Made by a program: the position numbers and the translations under genes
The notes under the pieces: generated by a model
Database searches by the model: none
The model's input: the letters and a program-made list of their open reading frames with translations, nothing else
What the model was told of the DNA's origin: nothing
Part shown: in pieces, positions 9,151 to 21,383 of the stretch
How the letters are laid out: each line of letters opens with the position of its first letter
Position numbering within the stretch: position 1 is the stretch's first letter
Assembly (NCBI GenBank): GCA_031177735.1
Contig: JAPSKJ010000003.1
Location: 1-34,631 of the forward strand
Direction of reading: 5' to 3'
From: Nocardioides sp.
GTDB lineage: Bacteria > Actinomycetota > Actinomycetes > Propionibacteriales > Nocardioidaceae
DNA length: 34,631 nucleotides

Positions 9151-10106
9151 CCCTGACCGTCCTGGCGCCCGACGGCGTCCCGGAGGTACGCCGCGGCGAC
9201 GACCTCGCCGACCTGCTGCTCGCCGCGCTCGCCGGCTCCCGGGACCCGCTGGCGGGGTCGCTCGCGGACGGCGACATCGTGCTGGTCACCAGCAAGGTGG
9301 TCGCCAAGGCGGAGGGTCGGGTCCGCCCGGCCACCACCCGGGAGGCCGAGCTCGCCGGCGAGACGGTCCGCGTGGTCGCCCGCCGCGGGGCCACCGCGAT
9401 CGTGCGCAACCGGCTCGGGCTGACCATGGCCGCCGCGGGCATCGACGCCTCCAACGTGGAGGCCGGCTCGGTGGTGCTGCTGCCAGAGGCCCCCGACCGC
9501 TCCGCCGCGGTGATGCGTGCCGCGCTGCGCGAGCGCGCCGGGGTGAACGTGGCCGTGGTGGTCACCGACACCGCCGGCCGCGCCTGGCGCGAGGGCCAGA
9601 CCGACATCGCCATCGGCGCCGCCGGCCTGGCCGTGCTCGAGGACCACCGGGGTGCCGTCGACGGCTACGGCAATGCGCTGGCGGTCACGCTGCCCGCCGT
9701 CGCCGACGAGCTGGCCTCGACCGGCGAGCTGGTCCAGGGCAAGCTCGGCGGGCGCCCCTTCGCCGTGGTGCGCGGACGGGCCGACCTGGTCCTGGCCCCG
9801 GGCGACGACGGGCCCGGAGCCGTCGCGCTCATCCGCGCCGAGGGTGGCGACTTCTTCGGGTTCGGTGCCCGCGAGGCGGTGGTCCGCGCCCTGGCCGGCC
9901 TCCCGGGTGACCGCGCGCCCTTCGGTGCCCCCGCGCACCCCGAGGAGCTCCTCGACGCGATCCGCGTCGTGACCGGCCGCTCGGGCCGGGTCGCCGACGG
10001 CGTGCTCACCGTCGAGTGGGACGACCGGCTGGTGCCGCTGGCCTTCGCGCACGGCTGGGTCGCCGAACCCGGCGCCGACGGCACGGCCGTGCTGCGCCCT
10101 GCGTAG
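9147..10106 (+). CDS. cofE: coenzyme F420-0:L-glutamate ligase, without a recognisable C-terminal nitroreductase domain
   Basis: 319 aa from ATG 9147 (ATGA overlap with cofD); DGDIVLVTSKVVAKAEGRV, VTDTAGRAWREGQTDIAIGAAGL are CofE motifs. Confidence 0.93.
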   Translation: MTLTVLAPDGVPEVRRGDDLADLLLAALAGSRDPLAGSLADGDIVLVTSKVVAKAEGRVRPATTREAELAGETVRVVARRGATAIVRNRLGLTMAAAGIDASNVEAGSVVLLPEAPDRSAAVMRAALRERAGVNVAVVVTDTAGRAWREGQTDIAIGAAGLAVLEDHRGAVDGYGNALAVTLPAVADELASTGELVQGKLGGRPFAVVRGRADLVLAPGDDGPGAVALIRAEGGDFFGFGAREAVVRALAGLPGDRAPFGAPAHPEELLDAIRVVTGRSGRVADGVLTVEWDDRLVPLAFAHGWVAEPGADGTAVLRPA

Positions 10107-10148
10107 ACTCTGCGCGTCCCGCCCCCCATGACCTCGAGGAACCCAATC

Positions 10149-10901
10149 GTGGCCAAGTCCGCCAAGTCCGACCGCAGGGCGGTCATCGACGATCTCCGCA
10201 AGAAGCAGAAGGGCGCCGAGCGCCGCCGCGGATTCGCGATCGTCGGCGTCTGCATCCTGATCGCCGTGCTCATCGTCGGCGCCGCGGCCTACCAGCCGGT
10301 CAAGGACTGGTGGGACGGCCGGCAGTTCAGCGACGTGGACCTGGCCTCGATCGGTCAGCCGGCGAGCGTATGCGGTGAGATCACCACGCAGGTGATGCCG
10401 GAGGGCGAGAACGACCACCTCCCGACCGGCCAGCAGGTGGAGTACTCCACCGCGCCGCCGGCGTTCGGTGACCACTGGAACGAGGCGGGCGTCGCGCCGG
10501 CCGCGATGAGCCGCAAGTTCTACACCGCCGAGGACCGCCCGGAGCTCGAGGCGCTGGTGCACAACCTCGAACACGGCTACACGGTCCTGTGGTACGACGA
10601 GACCTTCGCCGGCGACAACGAGAAGCTCGACGAGATCCGGGCGATCGCCCGCAAGTTCCCCGGCACCGACAACTTCCGCTTCAAGTTCATCGCCGCGCCA
10701 TGGACCTCCGCGGACGGCGACCCCTTCCCCGAGGGCCAGCACGTCGCCCTCACGCACTGGTCCTCGGCCAGCGAGGACGCCGCCGCCGTCAACGGGCAGC
10801 AGGGCGTCTTCCAGTACTGCTCCGACGTCTCCGGTGAGGCGCTGAAGGACTTCATGGAGAAGTACCCCTACACCGACTCCCCGGAGCCGATGGCCATGTG
10901 A
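10149..10901 (+). CDS. DUF3105 domain-containing membrane-anchored protein
   Basis: HNLEHGYTVLWYDE motif and single N-terminal TM; GTG 10149 has GAGGA upstream (gaggaacccaatcGTG). Track start is 10128. Confidence 0.85.
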   Translation: MAKSAKSDRRAVIDDLRKKQKGAERRRGFAIVGVCILIAVLIVGAAAYQPVKDWWDGRQFSDVDLASIGQPASVCGEITTQVMPEGENDHLPTGQQVEYSTAPPAFGDHWNEAGVAPAAMSRKFYTAEDRPELEALVHNLEHGYTVLWYDETFAGDNEKLDEIRAIARKFPGTDNFRFKFIAAPWTSADGDPFPEGQHVALTHWSSASEDAAAVNGQQGVFQYCSDVSGEALKDFMEKYPYTDSPEPMAM

Positions 10902-10914
10902 GGCCCCTGGCGCC

Positions 10915-10956
10915 ACGACGAAGCCCGCTGCCGATCTCGGCGGCGGGCTTCGTCGT
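10915..10956. terminator. 19-bp hairpin between convergent DUF3105 and manC genes
   Basis: ACGACGAAGCCCGCTGCCG-ATCT-CGGCGGCGGGCTTCGTCGT: near-perfect 19-bp stem (one G-T pair), 4-nt loop. Confidence 0.82.
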
Positions 10957-11035
10957 TGCTGGGTTTGCTGGGTCGTTCGCTGGTCCTTCGCTGGGTTCGA
11001 CCCGACCTCGAAGGGACCGCGAAGGATCCTCCCGA

Positions 11036-12136
11036 TCAGGTCAGGTCGATGAGGCCGCCCTCCTTGAGGCCGGCGACGACCTGCTTGACCTGCTGGGCGC
11101 GGTGGCGGGTGGTCACCAGCAGGGCGTCGTCGGTGTCGACGATGACGATGTCCTCCAGCCCGACCACCGCGATGGTGCGGCCCGACTGCGGCACCACCAG
11201 GCCGGTGCTCTCGATGGAGTGCACCATCGAGCGGTCGCCGAGCACGGTCGGGCCCTCGGAGTCGACGGTCAGCGCGGCGTCGAGCAGCGTGGCGAGGGAG
11301 TCGAAGTCGCCGACGTCGTCCCAGCCGAACTTCGCCGGCACCACGGCGACCTTGCCCGCGTCGGCGGCCGGCTCGGCGATGGCGTGGTCGACCGCGATCC
11401 GGGGCAGCCTGGGCCACAGCTCGGCCATGGTCTCCGGCTTCGCCGCGATGGTGCGCAGCTGCTCGGCGAACTCCGGGTGCCAGGTCGCGAGCAGGTCCAG
11501 CAGCACGGTCGGCCGGGCCACGAACATGCCCGCGTTCCAGCGGTAGCCGCCCTGCTTGAGATACCCCTCGGCCACCTCGGTGGACGGCTTCTCCACGAAC
11601 TGGTCGACCAGGCCGGCACCGGCGTGCCCCTCGAGCGGACCGGCCTCGTGGATGTAGCCGAACGCCGAGGACGCGAAGGTCGGTTCGATGCCGATGGTGA
11701 CCAGCCAGCCGTCCCGCGCGACCTCGACCGCCTCGTGGACGGCCTGGGTGAACTTCTTGGCCCGCTGGATGATGTGGTCGGCGGCGAAGGAGCCCATCAC
11801 GGCATCGGGGTCCCGCAGCTCGAGCACGGCGGCGGCCAGCCCGATCGCGGCCATGGAGTCGCGCGGGGAGGGCTCGGCGAGGATGCCGCCGCCGGCGAGC
11901 TCCGGGAGCTGCTCGAGCACCGCCTCCTGGTGCACCGCCCCGGTGACCACCAGGATGCGGTCGTCGGCCAGCACCGCGAGCCGGTCGTAGGTCTCCTGCA
12001 GCAACGACCGCCCGTGGCCGGTGAGGTCCCGCAGGAACTTCGGCGCCGTCTGCCGCGAGAGCGGCCAGAGCCGCGTGCCTGCCCCGCCGGCGGGGATGAC
12101 GGCCCAGAAGTTGTCGATGCTCAGCTTGCCAACCAT
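11036..12136 (-). CDS. manC: mannose-1-phosphate guanylyltransferase (GDP-mannose pyrophosphorylase)
   Basis: WAVIPAGGAGTRLWPLSRQTAPKFLRDL nucleotide-binding motif, FVEKPS, WNAGMFV. ATG 12136 preferred over track start 12328 (TACGCT-N7-ATG upstream). Confidence 0.93.
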   Translation of the reverse strand: MVGKLSIDNFWAVIPAGGAGTRLWPLSRQTAPKFLRDLTGHGRSLLQETYDRLAVLADDRILVVTGAVHQEAVLEQLPELAGGGILAEPSPRDSMAAIGLAAAVLELRDPDAVMGSFAADHIIQRAKKFTQAVHEAVEVARDGWLVTIGIEPTFASSAFGYIHEAGPLEGHAGAGLVDQFVEKPSTEVAEGYLKQGGYRWNAGMFVARPTVLLDLLATWHPEFAEQLRTIAAKPETMAELWPRLPRIAVDHAIAEPAADAGKVAVVPAKFGWDDVGDFDSLATLLDAALTVDSEGPTVLGDRSMVHSIESTGLVVPQSGRTIAVVGLEDIVIVDTDDALLVTTRHRAQQVKQVVAGLKEGGLIDLT

Positions 12137-12260
12137 GGGCAGCAGCGTAGGCAATGCCGGCGCCCGGCGGTCGGCCAACCCTCCGCGCATGCCCCAGGTC
12201 ACCTCCCGCACCGGCGGCGCCGGCGGGAACGGCTCACGGTCGCCTCCTAGGGTGGGCGGC

Positions 12261-13001
12261 ATGCGTGCCACCTTCTCCGACGTGCTCAGTGCCCAGCTGG
12301 CGACCAACCCGGGGCGTCCGTTCGTCACCTTCTACGACGAGGCGACCGGCGAGCGCGTGGAGCTGTCGGTGGCGACGTACGCCAACTGGGTGGCGAAGGC
12401 GTCCTCACTGCTGGTCGACGAGCACGGGCTGGAGCGGGGCGACACCGTCCGCATCGACCTGCCGGCCCACTGGCTCGGTCCGGTCTTCCTCGGCGCGGCG
12501 TGGAACGCCGGTCTCGTCGTGAGCGACTCCGACGACCCGGACGCGGTGGTGTGCGGCCCCGGCTCGATGCCGGCCTGGGCCGACCGCGCCGGGGACCTGC
12601 TGGTGCTCGCGTGCGCCCTGCGACCGCTCGGCGTGCGGTTCAGCGAGCCGGTGCCGCACGGCGTCCACGACGTCGGTGTCGAGGTGTGGGGCCAGCCCGA
12701 CTCCTTCATCCCCTGGGACCCGCCGACCGGTGACGACGTGGCGACGCGCTTCGGCGCCGCCGAGACCACCCAGGCCCAGATGTGGTCGGCGGCCGCCGCC
12801 GGGAGTCTCCTCACCGACGGCGGCCGCCTCCTCTCGGAGGCGAACCCGGCTTCCCCACCAGGTGTCGCCTCCTTCACCGAGCCGCTCACGAGAGGCGGCT
12901 CGCTGGTCCTGGTCAACCACGCCGACGGGGTGCGGCTCGAGGCGATCGGAGTCGCCGAGCGTGCCACCCATCGCTTCCCACGCGAGGACCAGGCCGGTTA
13001 G
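12261..13001 (+). CDS. TIGR03089 family protein
   Basis: 246 aa from ATG 12261; MRATFSDVLSAQLATNPGRPFVTFYDEATGERVELSVATYANWVAKAS..., AMP-binding-like actinobacterial family. Confidence 0.88.
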   Translation: MRATFSDVLSAQLATNPGRPFVTFYDEATGERVELSVATYANWVAKASSLLVDEHGLERGDTVRIDLPAHWLGPVFLGAAWNAGLVVSDSDDPDAVVCGPGSMPAWADRAGDLLVLACALRPLGVRFSEPVPHGVHDVGVEVWGQPDSFIPWDPPTGDDVATRFGAAETTQAQMWSAAAAGSLLTDGGRLLSEANPASPPGVASFTEPLTRGGSLVLVNHADGVRLEAIGVAERATHRFPREDQAG

Positions 13002-13019
13002 CGGGCTCGCTCAGCCCGC
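13001..13019. terminator. bidirectional hairpin spanning two convergent stop codons
   Basis: GCGGGCT-cgctc-AGCCCGC; starts in the TAG of TIGR03089 and ends within the last codons of the amidase gene. Confidence 0.6.
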
Positions 13020-15941
13020 CAGGTCGTAGCCACCCATGCCCTCGCCCAGGAAGCGGGCCGGCTTGAGCTTGCCCTCGCCCTTGCCGCGCAGCGCGTAGAG
13101 GTAGCCGGTCGCCGCCTCGCGCACCAGGAGGTCGGCGGTCGACCCGAGCTCCAGCGAGCTCACGCCGATCACCCAGTCGTAGGGCGTGAGGTCACGGTTG
13201 AGCGCCGAGGAGTCGGTCAGACCCGCCGGGCCCTGTCCGGGGAACATCACCATCCGGGCGCTGGTGGCGCCGGTGGTGCCGGGGACGCTGTACGCCGTCC
13301 CGAACCCGCTACCGGTGCCCGGGTGGATCCGCAGCGTTCCGTCCGCGGAGCGGGTCATCAGGTCGGGCAGGCCGTCACCGGTGAGGTCGCCGCTCGCCGC
13401 GAGCAGGGTCAGGCCACCGAACCCGCTGCCGATCGTCGCGCCCGCCCCGAACCGGCCGGTGCCGTCGCCGCGGTAGAGCTGGACGTTGCCGGTCGCTGCG
13501 TCACGGGCGAGCACGTCACCGTCGCCGTCACGGTCGAAGTCGCCCGCGTTGAGGACGGCGTCGGCGTTCGCGAGGCTGATCCCGGTCGCGATCGGTGCGC
13601 CCAGGTCGATGGTGCCGGCGTTGGCCGCCACCTGCAGCGCGCGGCCGTCGACGCCGACGAGCTCGGGGAGCGCGTTGCCGCTGAGCTGGACCGCACCCGC
13701 GATCGCGCCCATCTTCTTGGTCGGCTTGAACGGACCCACCGCCCGGCCGAAGACGCCGTTCCCGCGGGAGGGCACCACGAAGCCGGCCTTGTTCTTGGTG
13801 TTGCGGACGAAGAGGTCCGCCCGCCCGTCGCCGGTGAAGTCACCGAGCCCGGTGACGGTGTCGTAGCCGCCCCAGTCGCCGGCCACCGCCTGCGGCTTGC
13901 CGAAGCCGCCCGACCCGTTGTTCAGGTGGAGGAAGGCGCGTCCGGCGGCGTCGCGGCCGAAGAGGTCGGGGTGTCCGTCGCCGTTCTGGTCGCCGGCGCC
14001 GGTCACGACGTTGTACTTCTTGAACGCCTTGCCCTTGATCGCCTTGGCCTTGAACTTGCCCTTCTTCCCCTTGCCGAGGAAGGCGGTCAGCTTCCCGGTC
14101 GAGGAGCGCCCGACGAGGTCGTTGGTGCCGTTGGCGTCGATGTCACCGGCGGCCGCGATACCGCGGTAGCCGGCGAACAGGGTGCGCGCCTTCTTCGCCT
14201 TGAGCGCCTTGCCGAAGCGGCCCTGGCCGTTGCCGGGCCGCACACTCGCGGCGCCGTCACGGCTCACCATGACGAGGTCGGCGAGCCCGTCACCGGTGAC
14301 GTCGGGGGTCGGGACGGTCCGACCGGCGGTCGCCTTCCACGACTTGTCGGCCGTGGTCGCCTTGGCGAACCGGGAGAGGCCACCGGTGGGGATGACGTAG
14401 CCCATCTTGTCGGCCGCACCGCGCACGATCAGGTCGGGGTAGGCCGCTCCGGCGAGGTTGGACTGCAGCTGCCCGGTCCAGCCCACCTGCGCCGAGGAGG
14501 CGACCGAGCGGATCGTCGAGATCTGGGCGTAGAGGTACTTGCCCGGGCAGGCCGTCGCCTTGGTGTCGCGGTGGCCGGCGATCGCCGGGAAGTTCTTCTT
14601 CCCCACCCGCTGGGACGGCGAGGCCGGGTCGACCCCGGCCAGGCCGAGCTTCCAGCCGAACAGCGTGCCGAAGGCGTTGACCACCTCGGCCGGGGGCTGG
14701 GCGACGTCGAAGTTGCCGATCGCGGCCGCACCGAACGAGTAGTCGTTGTAGTTCTCGGTGTGGGCGCCGACGACCGCCCGGTCGACGCCGCCGTAGCGGC
14801 CCTCCCAGATCCGGCCGAACCGGTCGATCAGGAAGTTGTAGCCCACGTCGGACCACCCGCGGGACTTCACGTGGTAGGCGTAGATGCTGCGAATGATGCC
14901 CGGGACCTGCTCGGCGGTGTAGTCGTTGGCGTTCACCGTGTGGTGCACGAAGCCGGCGGCGATCGTGCCGTAGCGCAGCGAGCCCGCGTCGCGGATCCTC
15001 TCGTCGGCACCCCACTGGGCCCGGCTGAAGATCGCCGGCGGCTGCGCCGTGCTCGCGGACTGGAGCACGAGGCCGTCCTCGGCCGGCTGCTCCGCCGACT
15101 GCTCGGCCGGCTGCACTGCGGCCTGCTCGGGCGCCGGGTCAGTCGCTGGGTCCGTCGCCCGCGCGGCCGGCGTCGCGGAGGAGTCGAGCTGCCCGGTCTC
15201 GATCTCGGGGGTCTCGAGGTCGGTGTCGGCCGGCTTGCCGGGGCTGATCACCGCGAGCTTCATGTCGGCCGGGACCGCCGCGCCGGTGACCGTGGCGCGC
15301 ACCTGCACCTGGTCGACGTTGCCGATGATCCGCTCGTCGGTGCCGGGCCGCACCCCGGCCTCGGCCTCGGGCGAGCCAGGGTCGGGGGCGTGCTCGTCGT
15401 GGTAGGCCATCGGCTCCCAGGCGCTCCACGCACCGCCCTCGCTGGTGCGCAGCTCGAACTCCAGGGCGTGCTCGTCGATCTCGGTGGGCGCCCAGGTCAC
15501 GCCGACGGCGCCGTAGCCGCTGACGTCCTGCGGCTCACTGGTGATGACGGTGGTGCCCTCGGCCTTGCCGACGTCGACACCCGGCTGCGCGGTCGCGCCG
15601 GCGACCGTGCGACCGGTGGATCCCGCCGCGGCGCGGCCGGGCTCGCTCGGCGTGGCCGACGGTGCGGCCGAGGCTGCGGCGGACGGGTCCGCGGCGGGCG
15701 CCACCAGCGGCACCTCCTCGACGATCGGCTCGACCTCCTCGGCCGGCACCGCGATGGGCGTGCCGGCGGTCTGCAGGTAGGCACCGCCAGCACCGGCGGC
15801 CTGCGCAGGTGGCAGGGCGCCCGGCTGGCGGACGACGTCGAGGCTGACCACGTTGGCCGCGGGGACAAGGGCAGCGAACACCGCCCCCAGCACCAGCAGC
15901 TGCTGGCACAGGGCGATGAAACGCGTCTTCTGGAAAGACAT
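13011..15941 (-). CDS. secreted PGRP/N-acetylmuramoyl-L-alanine amidase with C-terminal FG-GAP/VCBS repeats
   Basis: Signal-peptide-like N-terminus (MSFQKTRFIALCQQLLVLGAVFAALVPAANVV), PGRP domain FSRAQWGADERI...GFVHHTVNANDY...GYNFLIDRFGRIWEGR...IAGHRDTKATACPG, then multiple D-x-D/N-G-x-x-D-L repeats. ATG 15941 preferred over 16001 (GGAG upstream). Confidence 0.92.
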   Translation of the reverse strand: MSFQKTRFIALCQQLLVLGAVFAALVPAANVVSLDVVRQPGALPPAQAAGAGGAYLQTAGTPIAVPAEEVEPIVEEVPLVAPAADPSAAASAAPSATPSEPGRAAAGSTGRTVAGATAQPGVDVGKAEGTTVITSEPQDVSGYGAVGVTWAPTEIDEHALEFELRTSEGGAWSAWEPMAYHDEHAPDPGSPEAEAGVRPGTDERIIGNVDQVQVRATVTGAAVPADMKLAVISPGKPADTDLETPEIETGQLDSSATPAARATDPATDPAPEQAAVQPAEQSAEQPAEDGLVLQSASTAQPPAIFSRAQWGADERIRDAGSLRYGTIAAGFVHHTVNANDYTAEQVPGIIRSIYAYHVKSRGWSDVGYNFLIDRFGRIWEGRYGGVDRAVVGAHTENYNDYSFGAAAIGNFDVAQPPAEVVNAFGTLFGWKLGLAGVDPASPSQRVGKKNFPAIAGHRDTKATACPGKYLYAQISTIRSVASSAQVGWTGQLQSNLAGAAYPDLIVRGAADKMGYVIPTGGLSRFAKATTADKSWKATAGRTVPTPDVTGDGLADLVMVSRDGAASVRPGNGQGRFGKALKAKKARTLFAGYRGIAAAGDIDANGTNDLVGRSSTGKLTAFLGKGKKGKFKAKAIKGKAFKKYNVVTGAGDQNGDGHPDLFGRDAAGRAFLHLNNGSGGFGKPQAVAGDWGGYDTVTGLGDFTGDGRADLFVRNTKNKAGFVVPSRGNGVFGRAVGPFKPTKKMGAIAGAVQLSGNALPELVGVDGRALQVAANAGTIDLGAPIATGISLANADAVLNAGDFDRDGDGDVLARDAATGNVQLYRGDGTGRFGAGATIGSGFGGLTLLAASGDLTGDGLPDLMTRSADGTLRIHPGTGSGFGTAYSVPGTTGATSARMVMFPGQGPAGLTDSSALNRDLTPYDWVIGVSSLELGSTADLLVREAATGYLYALRGKGEGKLKPARFLGEGMGGYDLAG

Positions 15942-16080
15942 CTGAGAGCTCCGGGTGTGCGGGGAAGAGTCACACGAGGGCTCAACTTTCACACGAGTCA
16001 CAGCACCCAGGGAAGGTTTCGTGAGTAACTACAATCGTGTAATTTCCACTCGACACGCCGACGGAATCCGTCGTTCTGAG

Positions 16081-16100
16081 GAATTACACCTATGTAATTC
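16081..16100. promoter_or_regulatory. operator-like palindrome upstream of amidase gene
   Basis: GAATTACA-CCTA-TGTAATTC, perfect 8-bp arms; a further TGTAATTT half-site at 16038-16045. Confidence 0.55.
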
Positions 16101-16179
16101 GTGGGCAGGCCGGATTACCGGCCAATCTACGGGCGCGTGGAAGCGACACCGCATCACGCTGTAACGCGGTGTTATGCCG

Positions 16180-16209
16180 TCCGGTGCGCCGTCGCAACGG
16201 CGCACCGGA
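16180..16209 (-). terminator. hairpin downstream of the wzt end of the galactan operon
   Basis: TCCGGTGCGCCGT-CGCA-ACGGCGCACCGGA, perfect 13-bp stem with 4-nt loop; no T tract. Confidence 0.6.
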
Positions 16210-16257
16210 GGCGACAGCGGCGCACCGGAGGCGAGAGAGGCGCACCGGTCGAATGAG
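16198..16257. repeat. 20-bp tandem repeat, three decaying copies
   Basis: CGGCGCACCGGAGGCGACAG / CGGCGCACCGGAGGCGAGAG / AGGCGCACCGGTCGAATGAG. Confidence 0.85.
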
Positions 16258-16332
16258 GCCGCTAGGGCAGCGCGGACCGGACGCTGAGGCCCGTCCGCGG
16301 CGACGGACCTGACTACCGGGTGGAGCTGCCGC

Positions 16333-17133
16333 TCAGATGTCGGCGCCGAGCTCGTCGTCGGCCTCGGCGAGTCGCGAGCGCTTGCCGTCGGCCGGCTGCG
16401 GCTCGTCGTCCTCGTCGTACTTGAGGTAGTGGATGCCCTCGTCAACGTCGCCGTCGAAGCCGACCCGGCCGTTCTCGAGCACGATGACCCGGTCACACAT
16501 CCGCTGCACCGAGGCGGCGGCGTGGCTGACGTAGACGACCGTGCGGCCGCTGTCCCGGATCTCCTGCATCTTGGCCAAGCACTTGCGCTTGAACGGCTTG
16601 TCCCCCACCGCGAGCACCTCGTCGGCCAGGAAGATGTCGGAGTCGATGTGGACGGCGACGGAGAAGCCGAGCCGGGAGTACATCCCCGAGGAGTAGGTGC
16701 CGACCGGCGTGTTGAGGAAGCGGCCGATGTCGGCGAACTCGACGACGTCATCGAAGATCGCGTCGGTCTCCTTCTCCGACAGCCCCAGTACGGCGGCGTT
16801 GAGGTAGATGTTCTCCTTGCCGGTGAGCTGGGGATGGAAGCCCGCGCCGGTAGCGATCAGGCCGGCGATCCGGCCCCGGGTCAGCACCGATCCGGAGTCG
16901 GGCCGCATGGTGCCGTTGATCATCTTCAGCAGGGTGGACTTGCCGGAGCCGTTGAGGCCCATCAGGCCGACCGACTCGCCCTGCTCGATGGTGAAGGAGA
17001 CGTCGTCGACCGCCGTGAACCGGTTGCTCACCTCGCGGCCCTTGAGCATGGCCACCGTCATGTCCTTGAGGTTGCGGTGGTAGCGCAGGGTGAAGTTCTT
17101 GGTCGCGTGGTCAACCTGGACGGAGACGGTCAT
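16333..17133 (-). CDS. wzt: ABC transporter ATP-binding protein, polysaccharide exporter (Wzt)
   Basis: 266 aa; Walker A GLNGSGKST, signature YSSGMYSRLGF, Walker B DIFLADEVLAVGD; ATGA-coupled to the permease. Confidence 0.93.
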   Translation of the reverse strand: MTVSVQVDHATKNFTLRYHRNLKDMTVAMLKGREVSNRFTAVDDVSFTIEQGESVGLMGLNGSGKSTLLKMINGTMRPDSGSVLTRGRIAGLIATGAGFHPQLTGKENIYLNAAVLGLSEKETDAIFDDVVEFADIGRFLNTPVGTYSSGMYSRLGFSVAVHIDSDIFLADEVLAVGDKPFKRKCLAKMQEIRDSGRTVVYVSHAAASVQRMCDRVIVLENGRVGFDGDVDEGIHYLKYDEDDEPQPADGKRSRLAEADDELGADI

Positions 17134-18126
17134 CAGAGGCGCTCCGGGATCTTGGCCTCGAGCTTGGTGAACACCCACTGCGCGAAGGCGAGGAAGAGGA
17201 CGCCGGCGGCGAGCATGATCAGTCCGCGCTCGATCAGGTGGTCGGGCTGGGCGATGTCCAGCATCGTGCAGCCAGCCTTGGCGTGGATGTCCGCGCCTTC
17301 GGGGACGGGCAGCTCGCCCGGCGCGCACGCGCTGAGGGTGGGGATCCAGAACGCGTCCTGGAAGAGCAGCACGGCGTTCGCAATGGGATTGAGCAGGTAG
17401 TAGTCGACCAGGCCCGGGAACTGCACCACGATCATCGAGAACGGGTAGATCATCGGCACCCCGAAGCGCACGAAGTGCAGCATGATGCTCACCGCGCTGC
17501 CGAAGTCGCGGAAGTACACGTTGGCGACGCTGAACAGCAGCGCGAGCGCCGTGCCGAACAGCATCATCAGCAGGATCGCCAGCACCACTGCGAAGGCGCC
17601 GGTGAAGGACGGCACCCACCCGTAGAACGGCGCGACGATGAGCAAGATGACCATCTGCGGCACCACGTGCCACAGGGAGACGAGCATGGCGGCCACGGGG
17701 AACATCTCCCGTGGCATCGCCATCTTCTGCACCAGCGCCTTGTTGGACACGATCGAGCGCGTGCCGGCGCCGAAGGACTCGGTGAAGAAGTGGGTGATGA
17801 TGATCGCCGAGAAGATGTGGATCGCGAAGTTCTCCACACTGGCGTGCAGCATCAGGATGTAGCCCATCACGAACCAGTAGATGAAGAACTGGCTGAGCGG
17901 GTTGATGTAGGACCACAGGAATCCCAGGAACGAGCTCTGGTAGCGCGCCTGGATCTCCCGGCGCACCAGGATCCGCAGCAGGTAGCGGCGGCGGAACACC
18001 TCGAGCACGCCCTGGTTCGCGGACGGAGGCGCGAGCGGCGCGTCGACGACGCGGACCGCCCGCTGCGCCTCCGACGCCGGGGTGATGACCGCCGCGAGCT
18101 TGTTCGGGTTCTCCTCGGGATCGGTC

Positions 18127-18134
<8 letters not shown>
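17133..18134 (-). CDS. wzm: ABC-2 type transporter permease, polysaccharide exporter (Wzm)
   Basis: About 333 aa, multi-TM ABC-2 permease (RRYLLRILVRREIQARYQSSFLGFLWSYINPLSQFFIYWFVMGYI). ATG 18134 or 18146 both possible. Confidence 0.92.

Positions 18135-21383
<3,249 letters not shown>

Noticed and set aside
13323-16028. 901-aa plus-strand ORF
   Set aside because: Antisense to the amidase gene; no recognisable domain.
15942-16332. Possible c-di-AMP (ydaO-type) riboswitch upstream of the amidase
   Set aside because: Such riboswitches precede wall hydrolases in actinobacteria, but I could not identify their conserved core here; a covariance-model search would be needed.
16029-16751. Minus-strand 240-aa ORF crossing the wzt 3' end and the intergenic region
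   Set aside because: Overlaps wzt in another frame with S/T/R-rich composition; no ribosome-binding site or domain.
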